DNA of 64,000 nucleotides, from NCBI GenBank assembly GCA_038277395.1, contig CM076189.1, positions 213,196,011 to 213,260,010 of the forward strand. The letters are read 5' to 3'. The stretch is from Dryocosmus kuriphilus (Eukaryota; Arthropoda; Insecta; Hymenoptera; Cynipidae). Shown piece after piece: positions 1 through 12,196 of this stretch. Every line of letters starts with the position of its first letter. Position 1 is the first letter of the stretch. A program made the translations under genes and the position numbers. The notes beneath the pieces were generated by a model. It was not told where the DNA came from, searched no databases, and was given only the letters and a program-made list of their open reading frames with translations.

Positions 1-785
1 GAAGCAATGGTACTTGGAAAACTTTCTTAGGGTTCTAATCAAGGGTTACTTGGCAACTAATCAAAATAAGCGTTGAAGTAGAATTATTTTACCAAAAAGG
101 AGTGATATCCACCCTAAAAAAAACTTTTAAAAAGTAAAAAAAAAGTTTGGCGGCTTTACAGGTCAAAAAATATTTTGGTCCAAGTAGCCTACTCATATTT
201 TATATATTTTTTTACAAAAAGTAGTGATGCCATAATGACGGGCATACATTTTCATTTCACATTAACGATCTTCGTTTTCGGAGGTTAATGACGAAATATA
301 ATGATTAACAGCACATTACAAATAAAATACTGAAACGTTAGTACTACGCAGAAAAGTTCCAAAAAGGCCCGACAACCCGCTTTTTCTATTTCTGTATAGT
401 ATTGATACTCTAGACACTGTGATTCTACAATCGGGAAGATCAACATTTCCGCTATAATTTGGAGTAAATATAGTGTTGGAAATCTTTCATTGCTTCTATT
501 CGCGCTTCTGTCATAATGGCATGTTTTCATAGATTAACTCGTATGTAAACAGATGCTCTCCAGGAAAAGATTCCTCATCAGAGATACCTTATCATTACAG
601 TAAGGCGACTTCAGCATTTGAGGCAACTTTTTTTCTGTGTTTCACATGTATTAGAGTCAATTTTTGCGCTATACTTTAGTTCTTTTATTATGTATCTTCA
701 CTTTAGAGACACATAGAATATTGTGTTTATCAATAAACGTACGAATTTTGCTATCTGGGTTGAACTTGATGCTCAACACTCCTTA

Positions 786-1949
786 GGGCCAGTTGATCCA
801 CCTAGGGCTGGGCGGTTATTGGAATTCATAACCGGTTATAGGTTATTGAGTTATCCGGTTTTACAACCGGTTAACCGGTTTTTTCTCAATAACCGGTTTT
901 TTGAATAACCGGTTTTTTAAAATAACCGGGGTTTTGAATAACCGGTTTCTTAAAATAAACGGGTTTTTGAATAACCGGTTGTTTTGAAAACCGGTTATTT
1001 TAAAAAACCTGTTGTTTTGAAAACCGGTTATTAAGAAAAACACCGGTTATTAAGAAAAGCCCCGTTGACCGGTTACTTAAAAAAAACATAACCGGCTAGC
1101 CGGTTTTTAAAAAAACCGGTTATCATAACCGGTATCCGGAAAACCGCCCAGCCCTAGATCCACCTTCCAATAAAGTGCCTGATAGCTGTCTAGCAGAATA
1201 AATTTATCAGACGGTTTATCTGATAGATAGTGATTTCGGGTTGATCCACTGAAATTTATGTGTCAGATAGTTATCCTTCAGATATATAGGGATATATAGG
1301 AAATACTAGTACTCTTCCTATGAAGGGCCTATATGTGACCAGAGATGTGACAGAGAGGTTAATATCTTGTAAATAAACACAATTGCAAAATTTTCAAATT
1401 GTAGACAATCAAAAAGTCATGTGTATTTAGAGGTTATATTGTGTTTAAGTTCTCAAAATATGAAACTATCAATAATTACATCTTTATTGTACATTTTTCT
1501 GAAGTTATGTCTAATATATTGTTATGCTAGTTAAGTAAAAGTTGCTAAATAAATATTAATATCACTTTAAAATGTTGTTAAACAAAATTGTTGAGGCAGT
1601 TTAAGCCACTGTTTAATCATCACCTTTCTTCAAGTTTTCATAAGCACTAAAAGTTAATGGGACATGTATAACCTTATTTCACATTTTTTCAAAGTAAATA
1701 TATACACACCGGTCTGTTTGGTGCCGTCATAATAATTTCCATCTTCCATGTTCATTATGTTGATTGGTAGCCAATTCTAACCTCACTTTTCCTTTAAAAT
1801 ATGGCGCTAACTGATGGATGAAGCTTTGTTGGACACTTCGACCGAACTTCGACTTTATCTGTCGGATAGCGCCAGATAGCGCTTTCCAAAGGTGGATCAA
1901 CACGAAAATTCCCTATCTGGTATCTTTATTGGAAGGTGGATCAACTGGC
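786..1949. mobile_element. TA-flanked DNA element with GGCCAGTTGATCCACC termini
   Basis: The left end reads GGGCCAGTTGATCCACC and, once the insert at 803-1156 is removed, continues TTCCAATAAAG. The right end is the reverse complement, CTTTATTGGAAGG then TGGATCAACTGGC. Terminal inverted repeats are about 26 bp. The dinucleotide TA flanks both sides (784-785, 1950-1951). Further GGTTGATCCAC-like motifs lie subterminally, near 1240 and 1890. No transposase is visible, so it is non-autonomous. The superfamily is not certain: TA duplication fits Tc1/mariner, and a 3-bp PIF/Harbinger site is not excluded. Confidence 0.6.
803..1156. mobile_element. hAT-like MITE built of AACCGGTT palindromes
   Basis: Starts TAGGGCTGGGCGG and ends with its exact reverse complement, CCGCCCAGCCCTA. 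It is flanked by a perfect 8-bp direct repeat, GATCCACC (795-802 and 1157-1164). Removing it restores the TIR of the surrounding element, which confirms the insertion. An 8-bp duplication and TAGGG-type ends are typical of hAT elements. The interior is about 20 short alternating CCGGTT/AACCGG blocks that can fold along their whole length. No coding capacity. Confidence 0.85.
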
Positions 1950-2134
1950 TAATATTAATGTGACAGGTGAGTAGTTCTAAAAAAAGCGAGTTCTCGGACC
2001 TTTTTGGAACTTTTCTGCGTAGTACTAGTGTTTCAGTAATGTTTTTGCATTTCATGTAAAAGTATGAATGTTGACGATTTTGAACTTGACAAAAATGTTA
2101 GTTTTTAAACACGTAGGCTACATGGACCCAAATA

Positions 2135-3387
2135 TTTTTACATTCTCATCAGAGAAGGTATTAGATTTATGTAAAATTTGACTTTCGTGGATTTCATGAA
2201 ATCTCCACGTTTTGAGACCTCCTGAATCCGATAAAACGGTTTTTACGACAGTGTCTGTCTGTCTGTTGTCGTCGTCGTCGTTGTCTCGTTGTCGTTGTCG
2301 TCGCTGTCGTTGGAGTCTGTTCCCACGATAACTTTCGAAGGACTAATCGGATTGGATTGCGCTTTGGTACACTTCTTTAAAGGGTAAAAAGAAAGGACGA
2401 GTTCGTTAACCAGCGGTTTTTGACCAACGGTTATGGTTTTATCCATCAAAAACGGTTTTCACAAAATCAAAAAATCCATTTTCCGGCTAAACTATGAGAG
2501 ATACAAAAAAAATGTAAGAATGTAAAATTGTTCATCTGAAAAGAATCTACAAATTTTGTCTTAACCGTTTTTTGATAAAATGAACGATTTTTGTTTTAAT
2601 CAAGAAAACGCTATTAAAATTTAAAAACTCTGGTTTCCCGCCAAAATATTCAAGATACAAAAAAATGGTTAAGAACAAAGTTGTTCAATTCAAAAAGATC
2701 TGCAAATTTTGTTTTAACCATTTTTTGATAAAAAGCACGGTTTTTGTTTCAATCGATAAAACGTTATTAAAAATAAAAAATTTCAAATTTCCCGCCAAAC
2801 TGTGCAAGATAAGAAAAAATGATAATGAACAAAGTTATTCACCTCGAAAAGATCTACAAATTTGCTCTCTGTCATTTTTTTGAGCAGACGCGTAGTTTTT
2901 GAGTTATTCGTGAAATATGTTATGAAATGTAAAGAAAACCACTTTTCAGCAAAACTATGCAAGATATGAGAAAATATTAACAAGCAGAATTGTTCACCTT
3001 GGAAAGAGCTGCAAAATTTATTTATAAGATTCATCGTTTTACTTTTAAGAATCGAAATCTTGTATTGTGAAAATTTGGAAAATCACAAAAAAACTTTACC
3101 AATCTACAATGTCTTTTAAAACAATGTAATTATCGAGCGCGAAGCGCGAGTGTCATGATGAGAATGTATTCCTTAAGGGCGATAGAGCCTTAAGTAAAAT
3201 AATTTCTTTTGTAATTTTTAATTTAAAGGTTTATACGATCCATAAACACCGAGCGCAAAACGCGAGTGCCGTAAATACCGTATCGAGCGCGAAGCGCGAG
3301 TGCCAACAGACGTGCGCCCTAGGCCCGCTTATACTTTGCGCGAAACGCGCGATGAGAATGTGCCCGCGAAGCGGGCAGATTTTTTTT
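2135..3387 (+). mobile_element. Helentron-like non-autonomous element (HINE-like), copy A
   Basis: Starts TTTTTACATTCTCATCAGAG and ends in the hairpin GCCCGCGAAGCGGGC followed by AGATTTTTT. The 11-mer ACATTCTCATC near the left end (2140-2150) recurs inverted as GATGAGAATGT just before the 3' hairpin (3351-3361) and once internally (3157-3167). Subterminal inverted repeats, a 3'-terminal hairpin, internal GTC/GTT-rich microsatellite (about 2250-2330), T-rich junctions and no TIRs at the extreme ends match Helentron-associated elements. GC hairpins of the type GAGCGCGAAGCGCGAG occur around 3133, 3250 and 3285. No protein is encoded. Copies B, C and D lie elsewhere in the window. Confidence 0.65.
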
Positions 3388-5118
3388 GACTATTTTGGTG
3401 GGAATTTGGTATTTTTTCGCAAAAATGATCAGACTTAATTAAAAATGTGTAGTTGGAACATTTTGAGTTTTTAAAAATTATTATTTTATCGGGAAAAGGG
3501 TATCCTTTCACGAAAATGATCCAGTCTTATTTTAAAATGATAATTTAGCACGTCTTAATGTTATTTTTGACTATTTTGTTGGGAAATTAGTATTTTCCCC
3601 CGAAAGCGATTAGTTCGTATAAAAAATGAATAGTTAGCACATTTTAAAGTTATGTTTTTACTATTTGGTCGGGAAATTAGTATTTTTCGCGAAAATAAGT
3701 CTTGTTTAGCAATGATTAGTTGGTACATTTTGAGGCTATGTTTGACTATTTTGGCAGAAAGGTATTTTTTCGCAAAAATGATCAAGTCTTATTTAAAAAT
3801 TATAAGTTGGCACATTTTGTTATTATGCTTAACTATTTTGGTGGGAAATTGATGTTTTCGCCCGAAAATGGTCCTTATTGAAAACGAGTATTTGGCACAC
3901 TTTAAGTTATGTTTTTACTATTTTGTCGGGAAATTAGTATTTTTTCGCAAAAATGCTCGTCTTGTTTAAAAATGATTTGTTGGTACATTTTGACACTATG
4001 TTTGACTGTTTTGTCAGGTATTCGGTATTTTTGCGCAAAAATGATCAGTTTTTATTGAAAATAAGTAGTTAGCAAAGTTTGAGGGTATGTTTGACTATCT
4101 TGGCAGAAATTTGGTATTTTTTCGCAGAAAAAAGATTAAGTTTTATTTAAAAATGATAAGTTGGCACATTTAGATGTTATGTTTAACTCTTTTGGCGTGA
4201 AATTGGTATTTTCCCCTGAAAATTGTCAGTATTCATTACAAACGAGTAGTTGGCATATTTTGAGGTCATTTATTACTATTTTGTCGGGAATATGGTATTT
4301 TTGACAAAAATGATCAAGTCCCATTTAAAAATGATTAACTGGGACATTTTTCGGTTATTTTGTAATATTTTGTCGGGAATTTGGTATTTCCCCAAAAATA
4401 ACCTTAAAATGTGCCAGCTACTCATTTTTAATAAGACCTGACCATTTTCGGGAGAAAATACTAGTTTTCCACCAAAATAGTAAAAAATAACATCAAGATA
4501 TGCTAAATAATCATTTTTAAATAAGACTTGACCATTTTCACGAAAAAATGCCCCTTTCCCGACAGAATAGTAGGTATAGAAAACCTCAAGATGTGCCAAC
4601 TACACATTTTTAATTAAACCTGATAATTTTTGTGAAAAAATACCAAATTCCCACCAAAACAGTCAGAAATAACCTCAAAATATGCCAACTACTCATTTTT
4701 ATTAAGACTGAATAATTTTTTGAGAAAAAATACCAAATTCCCACCAAAATATAAAAAATAACCTCAAAATGTGCCAACTAATTATTTTTAATATGACCTG
4801 ACTATTTTCGGGGGGGGGGGGGGGGGGGTGTACCAATTTCCCAACAAAATAATCAAACATAACATTGAAATGTGCCAACTTATCATCTTTAAATAAGACT
4901 TTATTATTTTTGCGAAAAAAATACCAAACTTCTACCAAAATAGTCAAAAATAACCACAAGATGTGCCAACTACTTATTTTTACTTATTCTGAGATAAAAT
5001 TCTATCATTTTCGCAAAAAAATACCAAGCTTCCCTCGCAATATAAAAAATAACCTTAAAATGTGCAAATAACTTTTTTTTGTAAGACGCAATTATTTTCT
5101 CAATCAAGCACTAATTTC
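3388..5118. repeat. ~90-bp tandem satellite, inverted at its midpoint
   Basis: About 12 units run forward (3388 to about 4390), each with the core CTATTTTGTCGGGAAATT followed by TTTTTCGCAAAAATGATC and GTTGGCACATTTT. About 8 units then run in reverse (4390-5118), with the cores CCACCAAAATAGT and ATGTGCCAACTACTCATTTT. Core spacing is 80-100 bp. The junction near 4390 turns the block into a ~1.7-kb imperfect palindrome. A run of 19 G sits at 4810-4828. The array begins directly at the 3' T-run of Helentron-like copy A. Open frames here are repeat translations, not genes. Confidence 0.85.
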
Positions 5119-5460
5119 CCAATAACATAGTCTAGCGCAACGTTCAAATATTCTAAACTGTTAAAATGTCCATCGTCATTATGTATTTTTCTCACTAGTA
5201 TTCCTCTTTATTTGACTTTTTTGAATTATGTATATCATTTCACAATTTTCACCATTGTTCCCTTTTCAGACGACTTTTTTCTGTCACCTGCTGACATTTT
5301 TCAATTTTACGAATGCGAATCTGATCTCTTAAGTTCGCACGTCTATGTTTCATTTTTTGGGTAAAATAAATTTTGGGGAAAATGACATGCTACCCGAAAA
5401 ATAACAATGAGAACGAAGGAGTGTCTTGAGCAAAATGAATTTAAATACAATATATTGTAT
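5119..5460. other. AT-rich spacer, no feature recognised
   Basis: Unique-looking AT-rich sequence between the inverted satellite and the truncated start of Helentron-like copy B. I see no gene, TIR or RNA feature. Confidence 0.5.
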
Positions 5461-6444
5461 ATCCACGATAACTTTCGGAGGACTAATCGGATTGGAGTGC
5501 GCTTTGGTACACTTCTTTAAGAGGTAAACAAAAAGGACGAGTTTGTTAACCAGCGGTTCTTGACCAACGGTTATCGTTTTTTATCCATCAAAAACTGTTT
5601 TCACAAAATCAAAAAATCCATTTTCCGGTCAACTATGAGAGATAAAACAATGTAAGAAAGTAAAAGTATTCATCTAAAAAAAATCTACAAATTTTGTGTT
5701 AACCGTTTTTTGATAAAATGAACGCTTTTTGTTTTAATCAAGAAAACGCTATTAAGATTAAAAAACTCTGGTTTCCCGCCAAAATATTCAAGATGCACAA
5801 AAATGTTAAAGAACAAAGTTGTTCAATTCAAAAAGATCTCCAAATTTTGTTTTAACTATTTTTTGATAAAATGCACGGTTTATGTTTTAATCGATAAAAC
5901 GTTATTAAAGTTGTTCACCTCAAAAAGGTCTACAAGTTTGCTCTCTATCATTTTTTTGAGCAGAGCGTAGCTTTTGAGTTATTTGTGAAATATGTTATGA
6001 AATATAAAGAAAACCACTTTTCAGCAAAACTATGCAAGATATGAGAAAATATCTATTAAGAAGCAGAATTGTTCACCTTGGAAAGAGCTACAAAATTTAT
6101 TTATAAGGCTCATCGTTTTACTTTTAAGAATCAAAATCGTGTATTGTGAAAATTTGGAAAATCGCAAAAAAACTTTACCAATCTACAATGTGTTTTAAAA
6201 AAATGTAATTATCGATTGCGAAGCGGGAGTGTCATGATGAGAATGTATTCCTTAAGGGCGATAGAGCCTTAAGTAAAATAATTTCTTTTGTAATTTTTAA
6301 TTTAAAGGTTTATACGATCCATAAACACCGAGCGCGTAGCGCGAGGTGAATAATCTATCGAGCGCGAAGCGCGAGTGCCAACAGACGCGCGCTCCAGGCG
6401 CGCTCATAGCGATGAGAATGTGCCCGCGAAGCGGGCAGATTTTT
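5461..6444 (+). mobile_element. Helentron-like non-autonomous element, copy B (5'-truncated)
   Basis: Joins the family consensus at CCACGATAACTTTCGGAGG, so about the first 300 bp present in copy A are missing. From there it is collinear with copies A and C: the GTTAACCAGCGGTT block, the AAAACCACTTTTCAGCAAAAC block and the GCGCGAAGCGCGAG hairpins. The 3' end is GATGAGAATGT plus the hairpin GCCCGCGAAGCGGGC (6422-6436) plus AGATTTTT. It has a private internal deletion around 5905 relative to A. Confidence 0.65.
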
Positions 6445-6938
6445 AAAATTATTTTAATCAGTAACTGAATTCTAGCTATGAATCCGTAAAAAATAGAGAA
6501 TAATAATTAAAGGAATTAAAATTAGAAATAATTAGTTCTGGAAAGTATTGAATTTTATAATTTAATATCTATGATCCTTCAGAAGAGGTATGGATTTCAA
6601 GTATACTGATTCTTTAAATTTTGAAAACAATTCAATTAGGTGAGCGGTCTCTAATATGGCGCACCTACTACCCTATTCAAATCACAGGAAAAAAAGAAGT
6701 GTGTTGCAGATAAATTTTTGAACGGTTAAAAGTTGAACTATTTCGTTGAACCTTTCATCCAGGTTAGGAGAATAATTCTGACATCATCTATTACGTCACG
6801 CTGGGTGTGAGCAAATTGGGGTAGAACGTAGAATCGCTAACAAAAAATAAATATAAAACATTTTTTTTACAAATAATCTCTTCTGAAATAGAATTAAATG
6901 AATAAGTGAATGAACTAGAACTTATTTTACATCACTTA
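6445..6938. other. Non-coding spacer
   Basis: AT-rich sequence with no open frame or repeat that I could match elsewhere in the window. It ends at the TA target site of the MITE at 6939. Confidence 0.5.
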
Positions 6939-7282
6939 CACTGTAAAAAATTTTTTGGTGAATTTTCCCAAAATCTTAGGAAAGTTTTTTACCCCAACTT
7001 TTGGAAATTTTCCCTACTTACATTGGGGAATATTCACTAATTTTTGTGAAAATTTTCGAGAACTTGGGGAAAATTACCTATTTTCTTGGTGAAAATTCAC
7101 TACGCATTATTGGGGTTTATCAGTTCCATAAAACTTTTGGGGAATATTCACTAGTTTTTGTGAAAATTTTCGAGAACTTGGGGAAAATTACCTATTTTCT
7201 TGGTGAAATGTCTTTTCCCTAACGAAATGTGGAAGTTTAACTACGAAAACGTTGGGGAAAATTCCCTAAATTTTTTACAGTG
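6939..7282. mobile_element. TA-flanked MITE (CACTGTAAAAAATTT termini)
   Basis: The left terminus is CACTGTAAAAAATTTTTTGG and the right terminus is its reverse complement (AAATTTTTTACAGTG). TA flanks both ends (6937-6938 and 7283-7284). The interior carries two direct copies of a ~75-bp segment (about 7020-7095 and 7137-7210, GGGGAATATTCACTA through CTATTTTCTTGGTGAAA). The TA duplication and size fit a Tc1/mariner-type MITE. No real coding sequence. Confidence 0.8.
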
Positions 7283-7542
7283 TAGTGAAAGGCATATTGT
7301 TGCAGCGAATCTTTCATCTGGAATTGATGTTGACTTTATCTTATGTTTTTTTTCTGTGATGAAAAAAGGGACTTGTTAGTTTGAAATTCGCGGATACAGT
7401 GTTTTGCTCAATTCTTTTTTCCCCTCTTAGATTGTTACAACTGTCATTGAAATTCAGCCACTTCCAGCTTGTTAGCTTCACATTTGTGAGTAATACACCA
7501 TTGTGCACATATCAATGTTTTTGGTCGTCGGTGATTTTTCAT

Positions 7543-8073
7543 ATGGAGACTAAAAAGGAACAACGAATTTGGATTAAATTTTGTGTCAAAAATGAAACCA
7601 ACTGTGCTGAGATGCTGAAAATGTTGCAAAGTGTCGTGTTGAGGAAGTTTTCGTAAAATCAAAGGTTTGCAAGTAGCATGAACGCTTCAAAAGTGGTCCT
7701 GACACTGTTGAGGATTCGTGAATTTTTGGCAAAAAACAACACAAAGAACATTCAGGAAGCTCCAAATTCACCTGATATGGCTCCCTGTGACTTTTTTTTG
7801 TTCGATCGACTCAAAAAACTACTTCGTGAAATACGTTTTGAAAGCACTGATACCATGAAACAATAATCGCTGACTGCGCTGATGGCTATACCGAAAATTG
7901 AGTTCAAGGGGTGCTTCGAAAGCTTTATTAGACGCCGGTATATAGGTGCATTGCAGCCAATGGGAACTATTTTTAAGGAGACAAGTCGAATTAAGATGAA
8001 TAACATGGTATTTAATATTCGTTTCAATAAAGTCCTCTTTTCATTTGAACAAAGTAGTAAAACAGATCTTTGA
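7543..8073 (+). pseudogene. Mariner transposase relic, catalytic middle deleted
   Basis: Two pieces of a mariner transposase survive. The first (7543-7656) starts METKKEQRIWIKFCVKN and continues to EMLKMLQ, which matches the N-terminal helix-turn-helix of mariners. The second (7678-8073, a different frame) carries the C-terminal signature NSPDMAPCDFFLFDRLKK followed by REIRFEST. After an in-frame TAA at 7864-7866 it continues ALMAIPKIEFKGCFESF. The central part with the first two catalytic aspartates (the GDE and HDN motifs) is missing and only the third (APCD) remains. No TIRs were found. It is much older than the mariner at 22800 and not a copy of it. Confidence 0.8.
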
Positions 8074-11000
8074 TTTTTAAGAATAATATAAGAAACTTTT
8101 TTGCAGTAAACTATAGAACATGTAGTTTGATATCTTAGACTTGCTTTGTATATGACAAAAATGCCATGGGGATTAATTAAAAACATTAATTTTAGGCTTT
8201 TGTAAAGAATTCACCTGCGTCAAATTACCTGCCTTATTATTCCTTAATGTCGCGCAGTGCTTATTTGTCTTGTAATAGCAAACGAAAAATTACTTTTTAT
8301 TAAAGTAGAAGAACAAATTTTATAGTAAAATTGGGTATTAAAAAAATATTTCTAGAGTTTTAATCCATATTATGTAAAATTAAAAGCTTTTCATAATATT
8401 ACACTATCAACAAATATATTCCTTTAAGAATGTTTTGATATTGAGAAAAATGTACTATTGTTTAGGTATTTATTTCTATAAATATACGTGTACCAAACAT
8501 CGTGCGCCACATTAGGTACCCGTGCATAGTACATGAGTAAAAACATATTTTATATCGTATTTAATCAATTTTACTCATGGATAAGGCATTAAAGTATCCA
8601 GAAGACTTCGGATTACAGATAAGAATTTTTTTAAGTTTACTGCAAAATACTTGATTTTCAATTGCATTTATCTCGCTATAATGATAACTACAAAATGTAA
8701 AAAAAACTTGACTAAGCTTTTCAAGAAAAATATTAAATGATGACTTTAAATGCTGAAATTTCTTCACCAGTTATCACAAAATACATTCATAAATTCAGTC
8801 TGGTGTTCATCATTCTTTTAGAATGCGTCAATTTCTTTAAAATACGGGTGAGCTAAGTTAAGTTCTGCGCCACATTCTGGACTCCCCGAAACTCAGAAAC
8901 TGAATGGAATCTAAATAATAGTGATTTATATTTGAATTTATATAATTTATATTTATATTCGTATTATTTAAAATTTAAAAATCTTATATTTTAAAGGTTC
9001 TTCTTTAATCTTATTTTTCTCTACCCCTAAAGTCTCACAATTTTTTAAAAATCGCTTCTCACTTGAGAATATTTCAAAAAAGCTAATCGAGTAAATATAT
9101 ATAAATTTCGTTCCCAGTAATTGACTAAAAGTCATTAATATTTCAGGAACTCTTTCGATAGCAGACAAAAGTGGCCCATTTGACAGAAATTCTATTTTTT
9201 CCACGCGTCAGTTTAATTACTGGTATAATTGTCGCTCTCAAAGGACCTGTTACTCTATTTCCGGAAATTCGTCGAGTTATATCCTTGTGTCAACTAATTT
9301 CCAAGTCACACGTAGGTATTACATTTTTACTTATAGAGTTTGGCTCTAATTCGTAATTTCATAATTACTTATAAAATGCTCATTTGTCTCTATTTAAAGA
9401 GAAATTTACTTTAAACTCATTTATCATTTTCCAATTCAAATAATTCCATTAAGATGGCATTTATATATATTTTTTTCTTTAAATTTACGACTCATGTAAG
9501 CATAAACCAGTTAACAAATTCGACCAGTACAATATTGTTGAAAGGATGTTTGGTACAGATGAATGCCTGCGTTTCAAATTCAATTCATATACATGGCTGG
9601 ATTTTATTTTCCGAAAGTAACAAATTTTGTGATTAATACTCAGTATCCCGTTAATTTTTAGGCCATGCTCAAAATAGAGACCAAAAGAGAATTTCGGTAT
9701 ACAATAGAAGTTATTTTACTTTTCGTTATGATCGTAGTTATAAAAAGAAAATAGGTTAAAAAACGATTTTTGTTGTTTATTACATCTTATATAACCGTAG
9801 AGGTAATATCAGACGACAGCAGAAGTTTCTTACGACCGCAATATAAAAGTACTTACAAAAAGTATTAAATTTTTTCTTCAAAATGTTATATTAAAAATTT
9901 GTAGAATTTTTTAAAAATATTTTCCATTTTATTGATTAAAATCTTCTAGCTTTACTGCGATGAAGGTTTAGAAGAATAAAAGTAAGTATATAACCTAGAA
10001 ATGTTGACTCTTCTAAGAAAAAGAGAATTTCTTGAGTTGAATTCACACTTCTTGCACAATTATATTTTTAAAAAGGAACTGCAAAGAAATAATTCACTGC
10101 AGAATCAGGTCATTCGTCGAAATAATGGTTGCTTCTCTGCCTTTCTCACTATTTGGTGCACTTTAGTGAAAACAATGAGCTTTTACTTCTGCAGCAATAA
10201 AAAAAGGTTGAATGTCGCTTTCTGCTACTGGCATTTACAGCTTTCCTTTCATATACTCTCCCCCACACAAAATATCTTTCGGGAAAGTTTTTCCCGTCTC
10301 GTTAAGCCGCTATTTCTTAATGCGCCGTTATTTAAAACGTTGACGCAGCAAACTGATTTACAACTTTCAACATAAATTTTTCTCTTTTCTGATACATTTC
10401 CCCGAGGCTTTTTAATGATGAAGGTTCATATTTCAAAAATTTCCTATTTTACATTTTTTTTTTTTGTGTCACTGCATCGACGAAGCTCAACTATAAATGA
10501 ATTTTTTATCTCTCAATAAATGAATAAATCAAACCATTTCAAATTATAAGCTGTCAAAATTAAACTATTTAAAATTTTGAAATTGGTGAATTTTTAAATT
10601 GCAATTAGGTCTTTTTATGAATTTAAACAATTTTAAATTGAAATAAATTATACAGTTCTTGTTGTAAAAATTTTAATTTCTATAATTTTTAAATTAAAGA
10701 ATTGTAAAGCATGGACGTTTGCAATTCTTCAAATTGAAATTTGTTTTTTCAAATCGGAAATAAGCAACTTGAAATTGAAACCATAAAAAAAAGTTAAATG
10801 TTAACAATTTTCACATTTAACTTTTAGAATTTTACGTTTAAAAGTCGAAAAAATCAAGAATTTTCAATTGCAAATATTCATTTCTGCATTTAAGGTAGCT
10901 TTATCCATGAACCCTCGTTAATCAACTAAAAATCGAGAAAACTTGAAAAGATGTAAAATAAAATGCTTGAAAGAGAACAGTTACATGTCAGACTGAAACG

Positions 11001-12120
11001 TTGTTCTATTGAAATTTGTATCGTTGCAAAATTGATATACACACACACACACATACACGGATTCATTCAAAGTGAAAGTTTATAAAAATTTGCAAGTTTG
11101 CAAGGTGTATTTTCTTTTATAAAGCATTTTTATTAAACATTTTAATTAGAAATATACAAAAATGATCAATTTTTTTAGCCTAATAGCAAACTTGAAAGAC
11201 TTAAAAATTGCAGAAATTGTGTCTCGTAATTCCGTCGTATTTCTTCTTCGAAAGTTTTCTATATTCTCTGTTACTGCATTTACGTATATTTTATTGATTT
11301 TTCGTTTCCGTTCCTGAAACTTATAACCTAATTTTCCTAATGCTGGAGCGTCGTAAATTTGTTGAAATCTTCTGAGCGAATCGATTTTTAAACCCGCACC
11401 TCCATAAGTCACGTAAAAGTGCATACATAAATAAACGAGCGTTACCCAAGCAGTATTCTAAAATATCCAAAGAGCAAGTCTTTTCGACGTTCAGGTTGTC
11501 CGGAAAATTGCCATTTTCGGGAAAGTAATTTCCCTGAAATGTAACGAACCTAGAGGATGATACGTGTATGGAATATATAATATTTACCCTCTTGATTGCG
11601 GTATAACAGTAGCGACATCGACATCGCGATTTAGAGAATAATGCTGTCACGGGGCCGGAGATTCGACTGCAATTCGTTCTGCACACTTAAACGTGACGTG
11701 AAAATGAAACAGGGACAATAATTAAAACGTGAGTGGCGCTTTCTCGAATTTACAGTTCTCGAGTCTATGTTTTAATTACGAGAATCGTCTTTTCAAGGAT
11801 AATTCTCGTTTATACGAAAATAAATTTCAAATTATCTCACTAAAAATTGTATAGAAATATCAAGTACAACCTTCAAAAGTTTCTCAATAAAAAGATGTAT
11901 AAATTATAAAATTTTTATCTAAGATTCACCTTTTAGTCATTCTGATCAGTTCTAACAGAAGATTTCGCTTTACCACCCGCAAAGCAGAAATCTTTCGTAC
12001 CAACCCAATTAGCTAATAAAATGTTAGAAAATATTTTTACGTCACTGAGATCAGATGGAAAGTTATTTTCAGTGAAAAATTAAATAAAATTCTCTGTGAA
12101 AAAAGGAACAACAACGTTTC
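8074..12120. other. 4-kb AT-rich region without recognisable genes
   Basis: Open frames here are short and match nothing I know, including a 124-codon frame at 10001-10375 (+) and a 121-codon frame at 11321-11686 (-). A CA microsatellite lies at about 11039-11056. A short inverted repeat (CATGAGTAAAA / TTTTACTCATG) lies at about 8533-8578. The stretch 10900-11760 is less AT-rich and unique-looking but has no convincing exon signature. Confidence 0.4.
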
Positions 12121-12196
12121 AACTCGCTGGGATCCGAACTCAAAGACCTATCGTTTGCCGGACGAATTATGCTCTACCAACTGAGCTGCGGAGAGA
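12121..12196 (-). repeat. tRNA-like sequence (pseudo-tRNA or SINE head)
   Basis: On the minus strand GCAGCTCAGTTGGTAGAGC matches a tRNA D-arm (A box) and GAGTTCGGATCCC matches a T-arm (B box), at normal tRNA spacing. The acceptor stem pairs poorly and the anticodon loop lacks the usual T33, so a working tRNA is unlikely. It lies about 170 bp upstream of the Penelope-like relic. Confidence 0.5.

Larger units (their letters stand above)
166..2137. repeat. Inverted-repeat element with diverged arms (outermost of a nest)
   Basis: About 166-395 and 1970-2137 are diverged inverted copies of each other. Both contain the blocks AGTACTACGCAGAAAAGTT and GGTCCA-GTAGCCTAC in opposite orientation. The right arm ends where Helentron-like copy A begins. 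The interior has no recognisable coding sequence but contains the TIR element at 786-1949. Exact ends and a target duplication could not be fixed. It may be an old MITE or two separate inverted copies of one repeat. Confidence 0.45.

Noticed and set aside
3120..3380. CRISPR-like array suggested by repeated GAGCGCGAAGCGCGAG palindromes
   Set aside because: Spacing is irregular, the palindromes are part of a dispersed transposon-like family copied elsewhere in the window, and the sequence is eukaryotic.
3329..5071. Cluster of 60-107-codon open frames on both strands
   Set aside because: All are translations of the ~90-bp satellite units; the frames repeat with the monomer and have no independent start, codon or homology evidence.
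10001..10375. 124-codon frame as a possible gene
   Set aside because: No recognisable domain, no supporting promoter or splice features, composition like the AT-rich surroundings.
12121..12196. Functional tRNA gene with GGC-like anticodon
   Set aside because: The acceptor stem has several mismatches and the anticodon loop lacks T33.
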